Of a stretch of 64,000 bases of DNA, positions 19,235 to 29,600 are shown piece by piece. The notes beneath the pieces were generated by a model. That model saw only the letters and a list, made by a program, of their open reading frames with translations. It was not told the DNA's origin and searched no databases. The DNA is from Streptomyces davaonensis JCM 4913 (GTDB taxonomy: Bacteria; Actinomycetota; Actinomycetes; Streptomycetales; Streptomycetaceae). A program made the position numbers and the translations under genes. The stretch spans positions 6,854,053-6,918,052 of the forward strand of contig NC_020504.1 of the NCBI RefSeq assembly GCF_000349325.1, given 5' to 3'. Position 1 is the first letter of the stretch. Each line of letters opens with the position of its first letter.

Positions 19235-21432
19235 TGGCGGACGCGGGACTCCCGGCCGGGAAAGACCAGGGTGACGCGGACGCTGACGTACTGGACCGAC
19301 TCGACCCCGTCGTCCTGCATCACATCGTCAACACCCTTGGCTGGCCTGATCTGCGCCCACTGCAGCGGGCGGCGATCACGCCGCTCATGGAGGGACAGGA
19401 CGCCGTACTGCTGGCGCCGACAGCGGGAGGCAAGACCGAGGCAGCCTGCTTCCCCTTGCTTTCGGCGATGACCGAGCAGAATTGGACCGGCACATCCGTG
19501 CTGTACTTGTGCCCTCTCAAGGCACTCCTCAACAACCTGGTCGTCCGAGTCGACTCCTACGCACAGTGGCTGGGGCGACGGGCTGCACTCTGGCATGGCG
19601 ACACCAAGGAATCGCAGCGGCAGCGCATCCGGGCCGAGGCGCCGGAGATCCTGTTGACCACGCCCGAGTCGCTCGAGGCGATGCTGATTGGCGTAAAGAC
19701 CGACCACGCCCGCCTGTTGGGAAGCGTCCGGGCCGTCGTCATCGACGAAGTGCACGCGTTCGCAGGGGATGACCGAGGATGGCACTTGCTCGCCGTGCTC
19801 GAACGGTTGGAGCGGGTCACCGGACGGCCCATCCAGCGCGTCGGGCTCTCGGCGACCGTCGGCAACCCGGCCGAGTTGCTGCACTGGCTGCAAGGCGCGG
19901 GCGCTGGCAGCCGCACCGGTCAGGTGGTCGCGCCTGGAGTGCAGCTGCCGGCCACCGAGGGCAGCAGGCACGGCGACAAGGCGGGTCCTGGGCCGTCCAG
20001 CAGGCCTGCGGGCGCAGTGGAACTCGACTACGTCGGCTCCCTCGACAACGCGGCCAAACTCATTGCGGCGCTTCACAGGGGAGAGAAGCGGCTCGTCTTC
20101 TGCGACTCGCGCCGCCAGGTCGAGGAGTTGGGCGCGGCTCTCCGCACGCGCGAGGTGACTGTCTTCCTGTCCCACGCTTCGCTCTCCGTCGATGAACGCA
20201 CCCGTTCCGAGCAGGCGTTCGCTGAGGCACGCGACTGCGTCATCGTCTCCACTTCAACCCTCGAGCTCGGCATCGACGTCGGTGACCTGGACCGTGTCAT
20301 CCAGATCGACTCACCGGTCTCCGTTGCCTCGTTCCTGCAGCGCATCGGCCGCACCGGCCGGCGTCCCGGCACTGTGCGGAACTGCCTGTTCCTCACCACC
20401 CGCAAGGACACACTGCTGCAGGCGGCGGGCCTGTTGTTGCTGTGGTCGCGGGGCTGGGTGGAACCGGTCGTCCCGCCGCCAGAGCCGCGTCACCTGGTGG
20501 CTCAGCAACTGCTTGCCGTCACCCTGCAACAGCACAAGCTCGGCGACCAGTTGTGGGACCGGCAATGGAACGGCCTCGCCCCCTTCGACAAGTCGGCCGC
20601 CCCCATCCTGCGTTTCCTCACCGATGAGGGCTTCCTCGACAGCGACGGTGGGATGTTGTTCGTCGGCCCCGAGGCCGAACGACGCTTCGGCAAAAGGCAC
20701 TTCATCGAACTCACCGCCTCCTTTACCGCACCTCCGCAGTTCACCGTCCTGTCCGGACGCACGGAGATCGGCCGCACCGACCCGAGCGTACTCACAGAGG
20801 AACGCCCCGGCCCCAGGCGGTTGCTGCTCGGAGGACGCAGTTGGCAGGTCACGTACATCGACTGGCTGCGCAAACGCGTCTTCGTCGAGCCGGCCGACGG
20901 CGGCGGAATCGCCAAGTGGATGAACGGCGGCGTCGCCGGGCTGTCGTACGCGCTGACGCGTGCCATGCGCGAGGTGCTGCTGGGCACGGCCCCGCCGATC
21001 TCCCTCACCCGGCGTGCCGAGGCGTGCCTGGCCGAACAGCGCGAGAGCGACGCACCTGACACCGTCCATCCGGGCGGCACGTTGATCACGCGCGTCGGCT
21101 CCGATGTCCGTTGGTGGACCTGGGCCGGCTACCGCGCCAACGCCACGCTGGCCGCCACCCTCCAGTCGGTCACCGACCCTCTGCAACGACCCACCGACAG
21201 CTGGCTGCGTCTACGCGAGAACCTCACCCCGGCCCACTGGCGTGCGGCACGTGACAACGTCGGCGAGAACCTCGTCCTGCCTGACGTGGACCGCCGGGCC
21301 GTACGCGGCCTGAAGTTCTCCGCTGCCGTCCCGGAACGCCTCGCTGTGGCCACGGTGGCGGCCCGCTTGGCCGACTTCGAGAGCGCTCGCTTGGTGCTCG
21401 GGGAGCCAGCGCGCTTTGAGTACGACGGCTGA
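19231..21432 (+). CDS. brxHI: BREX-2 Lhr-like DEAD/DEAH helicase BrxHI
   Basis: A 733-residue superfamily 2 helicase. Motif I APTAGGKTE is at 62-70, motif II DEVH at 172-175, motif III SAT follows in VGLSATVGNPAEL, and motif VI reads QRIGRTGRRPG. An Lhr-like extension with DUF-type C-terminal sequence follows. The first codon is GTG 19231, overlapping the brxD stop, with an ATG immediately after it (19234) that could equally be used. It completes the BREX-2 gene set pglW, pglX, pglY, pglZ, brxD, brxHI. Confidence 0.93.
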   Translation: MMADAGLPAGKDQGDADADVLDRLDPVVLHHIVNTLGWPDLRPLQRAAITPLMEGQDAVLLAPTAGGKTEAACFPLLSAMTEQNWTGTSVLYLCPLKALLNNLVVRVDSYAQWLGRRAALWHGDTKESQRQRIRAEAPEILLTTPESLEAMLIGVKTDHARLLGSVRAVVIDEVHAFAGDDRGWHLLAVLERLERVTGRPIQRVGLSATVGNPAELLHWLQGAGAGSRTGQVVAPGVQLPATEGSRHGDKAGPGPSSRPAGAVELDYVGSLDNAAKLIAALHRGEKRLVFCDSRRQVEELGAALRTREVTVFLSHASLSVDERTRSEQAFAEARDCVIVSTSTLELGIDVGDLDRVIQIDSPVSVASFLQRIGRTGRRPGTVRNCLFLTTRKDTLLQAAGLLLLWSRGWVEPVVPPPEPRHLVAQQLLAVTLQQHKLGDQLWDRQWNGLAPFDKSAAPILRFLTDEGFLDSDGGMLFVGPEAERRFGKRHFIELTASFTAPPQFTVLSGRTEIGRTDPSVLTEERPGPRRLLLGGRSWQVTYIDWLRKRVFVEPADGGGIAKWMNGGVAGLSYALTRAMREVLLGTAPPISLTRRAEACLAEQRESDAPDTVHPGGTLITRVGSDVRWWTWAGYRANATLAATLQSVTDPLQRPTDSWLRLRENLTPAHWRAARDNVGENLVLPDVDRRAVRGLKFSAAVPERLAVATVAARLADFESARLVLGEPARFEYDG

Positions 21433-21471
21433 ATCGGAAAGCCGCCAAGGTCACTTCAATCCGGAGAGCGG

Positions 21472-21830
21472 ATGAGACCTGAGCAATACCCGCGCCAGAG
21501 CGTCACCCTCGCGAGTGAGGCCGCGACTGTTCCCGCGCCGCGTCAGATAGTCCGCGAGGCATGCGCGGAGTGGGGGATGGACGAGGACCTACAGATACAG
21601 GCACGCTCTTGATGTCCGAGATCGCTACCAACGCAGCCCACACGGACACTCGCGCAGTCTCCGGGTGATCGCCGAGCAGCTGCGCCCTGACCGGCTCCGC
21701 GTCGCCGTGGTCGACAAGTCCCGCCGCATGCCCGAGCTGCACTGCGTTGGACCGGACGCCATCGGCGGCCGTGGCCTCCTCCTGGTCGATGCTCTCCCGA
21801 CTGTTGGGGAACTGATCTCCTTCTGGGTAA
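21472..21830 (+). pseudogene. Degraded HATPase_c_2 regulator (frameshifted remnant)
   Basis: An HATPase-type ATP-binding regulator can be reassembled only by moving through three frames. ATG 21472 (after GGAGAG) gives RPEQYPRQSVTLASEAATV; the frame at about 21605 gives LLMSEIATNAAHTDTRAV, matching the N-box (E-x-x-x-N-A); the frame from 21665 gives RLRVAVVDKSRRMPEL and GGRGLLLVDALPTVG, matching the G1/G2 boxes. At least two frameshifts separate these parts. It is a relic of the same family as the intact gene at 4062-4676, on the far side of the BREX cluster. Confidence 0.75.
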
Positions 21831-22286
21831 GCGGGTCTGGGCTGAGATTGCGATCAAGGTCGGCGACCGCTGACAGATCGTCGCCGCATGCTGGAAGCCG
21901 ACGGGGTAGCTGTCGCCACGGGGCTCTTGGGAGCGGTCGTTGCGGGGCTCGGGCTGGTGGTGTCCATGGTTTCCAGACGACGTCCACACGGAGCCCGCCT
22001 TGGCTGCGCACTCCGTTGCCCACAAGGAGCCGCACGGGAGCGCTGGGGCGACCACGAGCGACTACCGCAGGTAGATGCGCGGTGCGCAGACCCGCTTCCC
22101 TGCGTGCGCAGCTTGCGCAGCCGTCCATGCGTGCTGCGCAATGCGCTTGGTGTGCGGCTGGATGCCCAGCGCAGTGGTTTGCGGGCGTGGCCATGGTTGG
22201 GCCTGTGGTTGGAATGCGCAGCTGCCCCAGCTCCACAGGCACTGCGGGTGGTGTGCAGCGGCTGCGCCCGCCGCCTACGCATGCGG
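21831..22286. other. Non-coding stretch with relic and repeat sequence
   Basis: No reading frame here looks like a gene: the open frames have Arg/Ser/Pro-rich content without domain patterns. It begins at the end of the HATPase relic and contains the TGCGCA cluster described separately. It lies downstream of the replication-relaxation gene, on whose strand I also see nothing convincing. Confidence 0.5.
22083..22220. repeat. Cluster of five TGCGCA palindromes
   Basis: TGCGCA occurs at 22083, 22105, 22114, 22135 and 22215; three copies extend to TGCGCAGC, and a fourth has GCTGCGCA in the other orientation. Near-copies (TGCGCG 22076, TGCGCT 22142) lie between. Spacings of 22 and 21 bp place pairs on the same DNA face. 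In sequence of this composition such a 6-mer would be expected well under once in this length. The neighbouring plasmid-type gene makes a protein-binding array (iteron or transfer site) possible. Confidence 0.5.
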
Positions 22287-23180
22287 CTACCACGTCCAGG
22301 CGACTACGCGGTCAGGGTCGTGGACGGGATGCCACACGGGCTCGGATGGGCCGTGGGTGCGTAGGTCTGTCAGCGCTGCGGCCATGACAGGGACGGCGTG
22401 CAGGAAGGGGGTTAGCTCCGGGGCCTTGGCGGCTGCGCGCAGGGCGCGGATGCGGTTGGTGACGCCGACGGGGCCGGTGCCGTCCAGGACGAACAGGACG
22501 CGGGGGAAGAGCGGGTAGTGGCGTCGCCATTCTTCCTGCACCGGGTGTTGCGCGACTGAGGGCCGGTGGCGTGCGACGGGGGTGGGTGTGTAGCTGTAGA
22601 GGCGAGCGTAGGCGCCGAGTTTCGCGGCCAGGCGTTCCGGGCCCATGGTGGCCCTGTCGACCTCGACGAACGCTCGCAGCATCGCACCGCCGTTGTCGCC
22701 GTCGGCGGGGCCGCGCTGGTAGTACATGAGGGCGTCGGGTATGACGGCCTCCCGGCCTCCGAGGGGATGGTGGACCTCGGGGATCCAGTCCAGTGGGCGG
22801 CACAAGTCGCCGCGCCGGCGGGCGTCTTCGAGGAAGGCGAGCGCTGTCTCGGTCACCGTCAGCGTGTGTCCTAACCGGAGCCGCGCGGCTGTCGGGTCGG
22901 ACACCGTCCTGGGCAGTCGTCGGGCGCGCAGCTCCGGCCATTCCGAGGCGATTTGCGCGCCGTAGGAGGTCGGAAACCATACGCGCAGGCGTCCTGCTTG
23001 GGGGAGCGTGATGCGGTCGACCAGCCCTTCATCCCGCAGCTTGGTCATCCGTCGCCGCGTCTGCTCGATCCGTACCCCTGGCGCGATCAGTCGGTGCATC
23101 TGCTCGGTGGTGGCCATCCTGTATTGGGTCAGCACCGCCAGCGCCAGATGATCTCCGCCGCCTGCGTCCACGTCCGTCAT
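22287..23180 (-). CDS. Replication-relaxation family protein (plasmid/ICE type)
   Basis: A 297-residue protein of the Replic_Relax type found on actinobacterial plasmids and integrative elements. The N-terminal winged helix (ALAVLTQYRMATTEQMHRLI, RRRMTKLRDEGLVDRI) is followed by a nuclease-like core with TPDALMYY-like sequence (VIPDALMYYQRG) and FVEVDRATMGPERLAAKLGAYARLY, the pattern of conserved E/K residues. ATG 23180 (MTDVDAGGG) was chosen; the longer frame to 23291 is poor. It lies between the BREX and Wadjet operons and is divergent from jetA, suggesting mobile-element ancestry of the island. Confidence 0.82.
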   Translation of the reverse strand: MTDVDAGGGDHLALAVLTQYRMATTEQMHRLIAPGVRIEQTRRRMTKLRDEGLVDRITLPQAGRLRVWFPTSYGAQIASEWPELRARRLPRTVSDPTAARLRLGHTLTVTETALAFLEDARRRGDLCRPLDWIPEVHHPLGGREAVIPDALMYYQRGPADGDNGGAMLRAFVEVDRATMGPERLAAKLGAYARLYSYTPTPVARHRPSVAQHPVQEEWRRHYPLFPRVLFVLDGTGPVGVTNRIRALRAAAKAPELTPFLHAVPVMAAALTDLRTHGPSEPVWHPVHDPDRVVAWTW

Positions 23181-23731
23181 TGTCGGCCTGCCTCTCGTGT
23201 ACCGGTGGCGTCTGCCCGGCGCCACGTGTACGGCCACAGCAGCAGCCGACCCCAACCACACCTGCGACCACCAAGGCCCGACCACGGTCACGATGCGACA
23301 ACTCCCCTGACGACCAGGCTGACAACCCCGCCCGCATCCTTCACGGCAGCCGTCCGTATCCTGCAGCGCCGTGGATGGCGTATCTGCAGGTCAACGCCGC
23401 AGACATCGCATGGTCGCCAGCCCGACATCCCCCTCTGCACACCCCACGCCCGCCCCGAAGCAGAAGAAAAACAGGGGACGGCGGGCGAACGGGCGGGCGC
23501 GTGCCGCCGGGGGATCCGGGCGCTGTTTCCCATGTTGCGCGCCGGCGGCCGCCGACGCGCTCGCGCCGAACCTGCCGCATGTCAACAGCGCCACGGGGCG
23601 ACAGAACCAAGGACAGAGCTTCACTCACGGTCGCCCACGTGCAGAGAAGCCTCACCCGAGAGACCGTACGACCCAGCCAGATTCCCCGAACTCGGTCCGG
23701 ACTGTCAGTGCCGATCCGTACGCTCGAAAAC
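23181..23731. other. 551-bp divergent intergenic region upstream of jetA
   Basis: It separates the replication-relaxation gene from jetA. A long frame is open in phase with jetA back to 23180, but it is Pro/Arg/Thr-rich and unlike DUF2397 N-termini, so I treat it as non-coding. A near-repeat CGTATCCTGCAG / CGTATCTGCAGG lies at about 23357-23392. Promoters for both flanking genes must be here; I cannot place them firmly. Confidence 0.45.
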
Positions 23732-25330
23732 ATGGTGGGGGACGAACTGCACGAAGAACCACACGACGACGACAGCGGCAGCCAGACCTGGCAGCGGCTC
23801 AGCGCCTACGCCTACCTCAGCGCACCCGAACGCCTGGAGTACGTCGCGGTGATGCGGGTCTTCTGCGGCACCCTGCTCGCGGACCTCGCCGTACCCGATG
23901 TCCTCGCCAAGCTTGCGCAGTCCGGGCACCCGGCGGCTGCGCTGGGGGCCGAGACCTTGACCGCTCGGCTCGAACAGCTCGTGCGCTGGGGCAATCTGCT
24001 GCGCAGTACCCACACGGTCACCGCGACCAGCATCGCCGAGTATCAGCGCTCCCGGTCCCGTTACCAGCTGTCCAAGCTGGGCGAGCGCGTGCAGCGCGAC
24101 GCCGACGAGGTGCTGGCGGGAGCGGACGCCGCACGTGAGGTCAGCAGTGAGCTGCTCACCCTCGTCGACCGAGGGCTCAAGGAGATCGCCAACCTAGCCG
24201 CCGCTCCGGGCGGCGGCACGGACCCGCAACAGGCCCTGGAGAAGATCAGCACCCTCTTCGCGCAATTCTCCGAATTCGCCGAGTCCGTGCGGGACTTCTA
24301 CGCCTACCTCGGTCAAGTACTCGCCCGCTACGACCTCGACGGCGCCGAGTACCAGGGGTTCAAGGAACTGCTGCTCGACTACGTGGAAGCGATCACCGAG
24401 GACGTGTCCTTCCGCGCCCCGCGCATTGCCGCCCATCTGCGTGCGATCTGGCCGCACCTGCCCACGCTGTTGAGCCGTATCGATGCGCATGCGTCGGGTC
24501 TCGGTGCGCTCTCCGATGCTTTGCCCGAGACGCGGGTGCAGCGCAGCCGGGGGCGGGAGATGGCCGACTGGGAGGGGCTGCGCGATTGGTTTGCCGACAG
24601 CGACGGTCACGGCAGCCAGGTCGACCAGCTCCGGGACGCCACCCTGCGCGCTTTGCAGTCGCTCCTTGCCAATGCCAAACGGATGCTGCGCTCGGCCTCG
24701 GGGGAGATGTCCCGCCGTAAGGACCTGCTCAGGCTTGCCGCCTGGTTCGACGCCGCGGAGCCCGAGGAGGCCCATGACATCGCGGTGGCCGCCTTCGGGC
24801 TGTACGGGGCACGGCATCTGGGCGTGGCGCCGGACCCCGATCTGTCCGTACCGGCGTATGTGAGCTGGTGGACCGGGCCCGTTGTGGACGTGCCGGTGGC
24901 GTTGCGTGAGCGTGGCAGCCGAGCCCCGCGCGGGCGCTCAGCAGCGGTGGAGGACCACGGCGAGCAGAAGCGCCGTCTCATGGAGGAAGCACGCGAGCTG
25001 GCCGCCGCCCGGCAGGCTGCCGCCGCCGAACTGCGCAGCGCCTCCGGCCGGTTCGACCAGGTGAGGCTGGGGTCCGCGGCCATGCGACTCCTGCTGGAAC
25101 TCCTCACCGCAGCTCTCGGCAACGCCCAACTGCACAGGAAGGACGGTGACTTTCAGCTCGATGGAGGGCACGCGGACGATGCGGATCTGGGCATCAGACT
25201 GACGGCGTGGCGGACCCCGGGCAGGCACACCCTGCTGCGTTCCGTGGACGGAGACCTGACAGCGGACGACCTCACCCTGGCCGTCGAGAGCACCTCAGCG
25301 CCCGCCGCAGCCGAGGAGGCGAGCGCCTGA
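23732..25330 (+). CDS. jetA: Wadjet type II JetA (DUF2397, TIGR02677)
   Basis: A 532-residue protein starting MVGDELHEEPHDDDSG, with the conserved opening LSAYAYLSAPERLEYVAVMRVF, a winged-helix (LEQLVRWGNLLRSTHTVTATSIAEYQRSRSRY is typical of DUF2397, quoted in part as LVRWGNL), a long helical centre and the late motif RRKDLLRLAAWFDAAEP. JetA is the kleisin-like subunit of the SMC-type Wadjet complex, which extrudes and cleaves small circular plasmids. ATG 23732 fits homologue starts; GTG 23708 is an alternative and no strong ribosome site precedes either. The stop overlaps jetB by TGATG. Confidence 0.9.
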   Translation: MVGDELHEEPHDDDSGSQTWQRLSAYAYLSAPERLEYVAVMRVFCGTLLADLAVPDVLAKLAQSGHPAAALGAETLTARLEQLVRWGNLLRSTHTVTATSIAEYQRSRSRYQLSKLGERVQRDADEVLAGADAAREVSSELLTLVDRGLKEIANLAAAPGGGTDPQQALEKISTLFAQFSEFAESVRDFYAYLGQVLARYDLDGAEYQGFKELLLDYVEAITEDVSFRAPRIAAHLRAIWPHLPTLLSRIDAHASGLGALSDALPETRVQRSRGREMADWEGLRDWFADSDGHGSQVDQLRDATLRALQSLLANAKRMLRSASGEMSRRKDLLRLAAWFDAAEPEEAHDIAVAAFGLYGARHLGVAPDPDLSVPAYVSWWTGPVVDVPVALRERGSRAPRGRSAAVEDHGEQKRRLMEEARELAAARQAAAAELRSASGRFDQVRLGSAAMRLLLELLTAALGNAQLHRKDGDFQLDGGHADDADLGIRLTAWRTPGRHTLLRSVDGDLTADDLTLAVESTSAPAAAEEASA

Positions 25331-26673
25331 TGGCCCTGCCCTCCACCCACGACGTGGCACTCGCTGCCGAACGCCGGGCCGCCGCCCGCCTGCTGTTGGC
25401 CCACCCGCTGGTCACCAGCAACGGCCCGCAAAGCGACACCTTTCCGTTGATCCGCCGCCACGCCGACTGGCTTTCCCAGCGCTTCCAGCAGGTGTTCGGC
25501 TACCGGCTCCTCGTCGAAGCGTCGCATGCCCGTCTGTTCAAGGCCGGCCTCGGGCCCGGCTCCGGGCACCGTCTGGAGCGGCCGTCCACCGGCACACCGT
25601 TCACGCCACGGACGTACACCTACCTGGCCCTCGCCCTCTCGGTCCTCGTCACCGCCCCCGAGCAGATCCTGCTCTCCCAGCTCGTCGCCGACCTGAGGGC
25701 CGCAGCTGTGGACGCGGGCATCGAGATCAGCGACACCGGGCGCCAGGCGGAGCGGCGCACCCTCGCCGCCGCGCTGCGCCAACTCGTCGACTGGGGCGTG
25801 CTGGCGGAAACCGAGGGCCATGTCTCGGCCGTTGCCGAGGAGCGGGGCGGCGAGGCGCTGCTGACCGTGGACCGCGAGATCGCCCGCGTGGTCGTCGCCG
25901 GGCCGCTGGCGCAGAGCCGCGACGGCGCGGATCTTGTCCGACGGGCCGCCGACCCTGGCTTCGGGGGTCCGCGGACGTACGTGCGCAGACGCCTCGTCGA
26001 GACACCCGTCGTCCACCTGGACGACCTCACCGGCGCCGAGCGGGAATGGCTGCGTACCCGACAGCGGCGTGAGTCCCAGGCCTTCTCCGAACTGCTGGGC
26101 CTGGAGGCCGAGATCCGTGCCGAGGGCATCGCCCTGGCCGACCCGGACGGCGACCTCACCGATCTGTACCTGCCCGGCACCGGCACGGTCGCGCAGGCGG
26201 CCCTGCTGCTGGTGGGACGGCTGGTCGACCGGCTGCGCCCCGAGGATCCCGGCCACCCAGCGGTCGGCGGCAGGCTGGTCATCGGCGTGCCCGTCCCGGA
26301 CGGGCTGTTGACCGAGTTGCTCGATGAGCTCGTCGAGGAGTACGGCCGACGCAGCAACTGGCAGCGAGGCCTCGTGGAAGATCGGGACGGGCTGCTCGCC
26401 GCCGTCCTCGACCTGCTGGTCCGCATGCGCCTCGTGGCACCCGTCGGCCGGGTGCGCGCCGACGGCCACGGCCTGCCCGAAGGATACGAGGACGCGGCGC
26501 TGGACGGCCGGACCGTCACCGACGTCTCGGGCGCCCGCGGACAGGACCGCACGGACGGGTGGGTGCTGCTTGCCGCGGCCGCCCGGTTCGCCACCACGGT
26601 GGCCGTCACCTCCCGTACCGAACAGCCGCCAGCAGACGATGTCCCCCAGGGATCTCAGGAGCCGACCCGGTGA
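25330..26673 (+). CDS. jetB: Wadjet type II JetB (DUF2398, TIGR02678)
   Basis: A 447-residue protein beginning MALPSTHDVALAAERRAAAR. DUF2398 features are the early HADWLSQRFQQVFGYRLLVE, then YTYLALALSVLV and ALRQLVDWGVLAETEG (winged helix). JetB is the KITE-like accessory subunit of the Wadjet SMC complex. ATG 25330 shares its A with the jetA stop; an in-frame extension to 25207 lies inside jetA and is rejected. Its stop overlaps the jetC start (GTGA at 26670). Confidence 0.9.
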   Translation: MALPSTHDVALAAERRAAARLLLAHPLVTSNGPQSDTFPLIRRHADWLSQRFQQVFGYRLLVEASHARLFKAGLGPGSGHRLERPSTGTPFTPRTYTYLALALSVLVTAPEQILLSQLVADLRAAAVDAGIEISDTGRQAERRTLAAALRQLVDWGVLAETEGHVSAVAEERGGEALLTVDREIARVVVAGPLAQSRDGADLVRRAADPGFGGPRTYVRRRLVETPVVHLDDLTGAEREWLRTRQRRESQAFSELLGLEAEIRAEGIALADPDGDLTDLYLPGTGTVAQAALLLVGRLVDRLRPEDPGHPAVGGRLVIGVPVPDGLLTELLDELVEEYGRRSNWQRGLVEDRDGLLAAVLDLLVRMRLVAPVGRVRADGHGLPEGYEDAALDGRTVTDVSGARGQDRTDGWVLLAAAARFATTVAVTSRTEQPPADDVPQGSQEPTR

Positions 26674-29600
26674 ACCGCCCCCCTTCCGCGCACCGCTACC
26701 GACTGCACCGCGCCGGCATCCGCAATGTGTGGCAGTACGACGAGCAGGAGTTCGCCTTCGGCGACGGCCGCCTGCTGCTGCGCGGCAAGAACGGCGCCGG
26801 CAAGTCCAAGGCCCTGGAGATGCTGCTGCCCTACCTCCTGGACGGCGATGCCCGTGCGCTGGATGCGACCGGTACCGGGCGCACCACCCTTCCCTGGCTC
26901 ATGCTGGACGGATTCGAGCAGACCAACCGGCTGGGCTATCTGTGGGTGGAGTTCGCGCGCACGGACGACGACGGCAACAATCACCACCTCACCCTCGGAG
27001 CGGCCATCCGCGCCTCGCAGTCGACCAGGACGGCCAAGCCGTTCTTCTTCGTCACCCCGCTGCGGGTGGGCGAGGACCTGCACCTGGCGCCCGCCGGTCA
27101 GCCGTTGCCGCTCGACCAACTCAAGTCGCTCGTCGGCCCGGAGAACGTCACCGACCGTGCCGTGGAGCACCGGGCCCGGGTCGCCCGCCATCTGTTCGGC
27201 CTCACCGATCCGGCGCGGTATCGCAATCTGCTCCATCTGCTGCACCGCCTGCGGCGCCCCACCATCGGCGACCGTATCGACTCCGGCGGTCTGGTCTCCG
27301 TCCTCGCGGAGACGCTGCCCGCGCTCGACGACGAGGTCGTGGAGAAGGTGGCCCGCAACCTCGACGACCTGGACTCCGTACGGACCGACCTCCAGCGCCT
27401 GGAGCGGACCGACGAGGCGCTGCGGACCTTCCTGACCGGCTACCGCGGCTATCTGCACGGGGCGCTGCGCCGTCGGACCGCCGAGGTGAACGGCGAACTG
27501 GAGCGGCTGGCGGAGCACCGGCGCCTGGCGGGCGAGGCGGTGAAGAAGGCGGCGAAGCTCCGCACGAGCGAGGACGAACTCACCGCTCGCCTCGACGTCC
27601 TCACGGCCGAGGCGGAAGCGGCCGAGACGGACCTCGCCGCCCTGCATGCCAGCGCCGCCTACCGCAGCTTGCAGGAACTCGGCGAGAAACGCGCCACGGT
27701 GACCGCCCTGCACAGCGCGGCCGCGACCGCCTTCAAGGCGCTGCGCCAGGCCCACAGCACTCAGGAGGAGGCAGGACGCCGGCTCACCGAAGAAGCCGGA
27801 AGGCTCGGCGGAGAGCTGGCCGAACTCGAAACGACCCACGGCGAGTTGCTGCGCGAGGCGGAGCGCTCCGGCCTCGACCCCGTGCATCTGGGCGAACCCG
27901 GGACGGTCCCCGTCTCGCCGGTCGCGGGTGCAGCGGCAGCGGAACTGACCTCCCCGGACGGCGACTTCCACGTCGTACGCCACAGCGAGGTGCTTGTCGT
28001 CGACACGGAGTCCTGCGCGACGGGCCTGCACGGATGGGACACCCAACTGGGCGCCGCCGGGCCCGTGATCAGGAACCGCGCCCGGGCCGTGACCGAACTG
28101 ACCGCACTCATCGACACGACCCACCAGGCCCAGCGAGAGGCCCACGAGGCCGACGCCACGCGGGAACGACTGGAGGAGCAGGCGGACGACGCACGTGAGC
28201 GGGCCGGACACCGACGCGAGGAGACGGCACGCGAAGGCGAGGCCTACGCAGGCGCCGTACGGACCTGGACCGAGCGGCTGGAGAGCCTCACCGGCCTGTC
28301 CCTCGACGCCGTGCACGCTCTGACCGCCCACGACCCGGCGGAGGGGCCGCTTCCCGCCCACGCCCCCGACGACGTGGCCGACACCGCCCGGTCGGCCGTC
28401 GAGCCATGGCTGGCCGAACTGGGCGAACAGCGCATCGCGCGTGCCGTGGCGATCCGCGAGCTGGCTGCCGAACAGGACCGCCTGCGACAGAAGCGGAACG
28501 ACTGGGAAGCCCGCACCGACCCCGAGCCCGCACCCCCGCCCCACCGCTCGGCACCTCGCACCCCCGGCACCGGGGCACCCCTGTACCGGCTTGTGGAATT
28601 CGCCGACGACCTGGAGCCGACGGCCCGGGCGGGCCTGGAAGCCGCACTCGAGGCGAGCGGCCTGCTCGATGCCTGGGTGTGCGGCGACGGCACCGTCATG
28701 GACCCGGCCACCCACGACACCCTCCTCACCCCCGGTACCCCGGCTGCCGGACCCGCGCTCGCCGAGGTGTTGCACCCGGTCATGGCACCGGGCAGCGGAG
28801 TGCTTCCCGAGCAGGTCGAGGGCGTGCTCCACGCGGTGGCTCTGGTCACGGACGGGACCACCGGCACCCAGGCGGAATCCGCGATCGGCACGGACGGCTT
28901 CTGGAAACTGGGTATCGCCCGAGGTCGTCACACCAAGCAGGCGGCCGAGTACGTCGGCGCGGAGGTGCGTGCCGAGACCCGTCGCCGGGCCCTGGCCGAA
29001 CTCGATCGACAACTCGCGGACAAGCAGGCGGAGGTGACGCAACAGGAACAGGAGCTGCGGATCCTCACGGAGCATCGCGCCCAAGTGGCCGACGTACTGA
29101 GCCACCCGCCCACGGGACGCCCACTGACCGACGCGTGGGCCCGCGCCACCGAGGCCGAGCGTGCTGCCCAGGTGCTGGCCGGCCAGGCATCCGCAGCAGC
29201 CCGTGCGGCGGAGGAGGCGCGCGCCCGCGCGGTCGCCGCCCGGCGCGAGGCCGAGGCGACCGCGAGCGCGCACGACCTCCCGGTTGACCCGGCCGCACTC
29301 GGCTCCGTACGGCTGTGTCTGGACCGCCTCGACACGGGCACACAACGACTGCGCAGGCGGCTGCGCGTGGTGGGTTCGTCCACGGACGCCCATCGCCGGA
29401 GTCGCGAAGACTTCGCGCGCGCTCTGACGTCCACCGGGGAGGCGGAATCCGACTACTCCGAACCGCTCGCCCGCCTCGACGCCGCGCGCCGCACCGTTCG
29501 GGGTCTGGAGGAGGCGCTGGATGCGCCGGAGCAGGAGATCCTTGCCCGCGAGAACGAGGCGAAGCGGCGACTGGAGGCCGTGGGACGTCAACTCCCCGGC

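Noticed and set aside
21888..22364. Open frame resembling a small membrane protein (LLGAVVAGLGLVV)
   Set aside because: The rest is Arg/Ser-rich, it starts inside the HATPase relic, and the stretch overlaps the repeat cluster; not convincing.
23180..23731. N-terminal extension of jetA in phase back to 23180
   Set aside because: The extra 184 residues are Pro/Arg/Thr-rich and unlike DUF2397 proteins; ATG 23732 gives the expected N-terminus.
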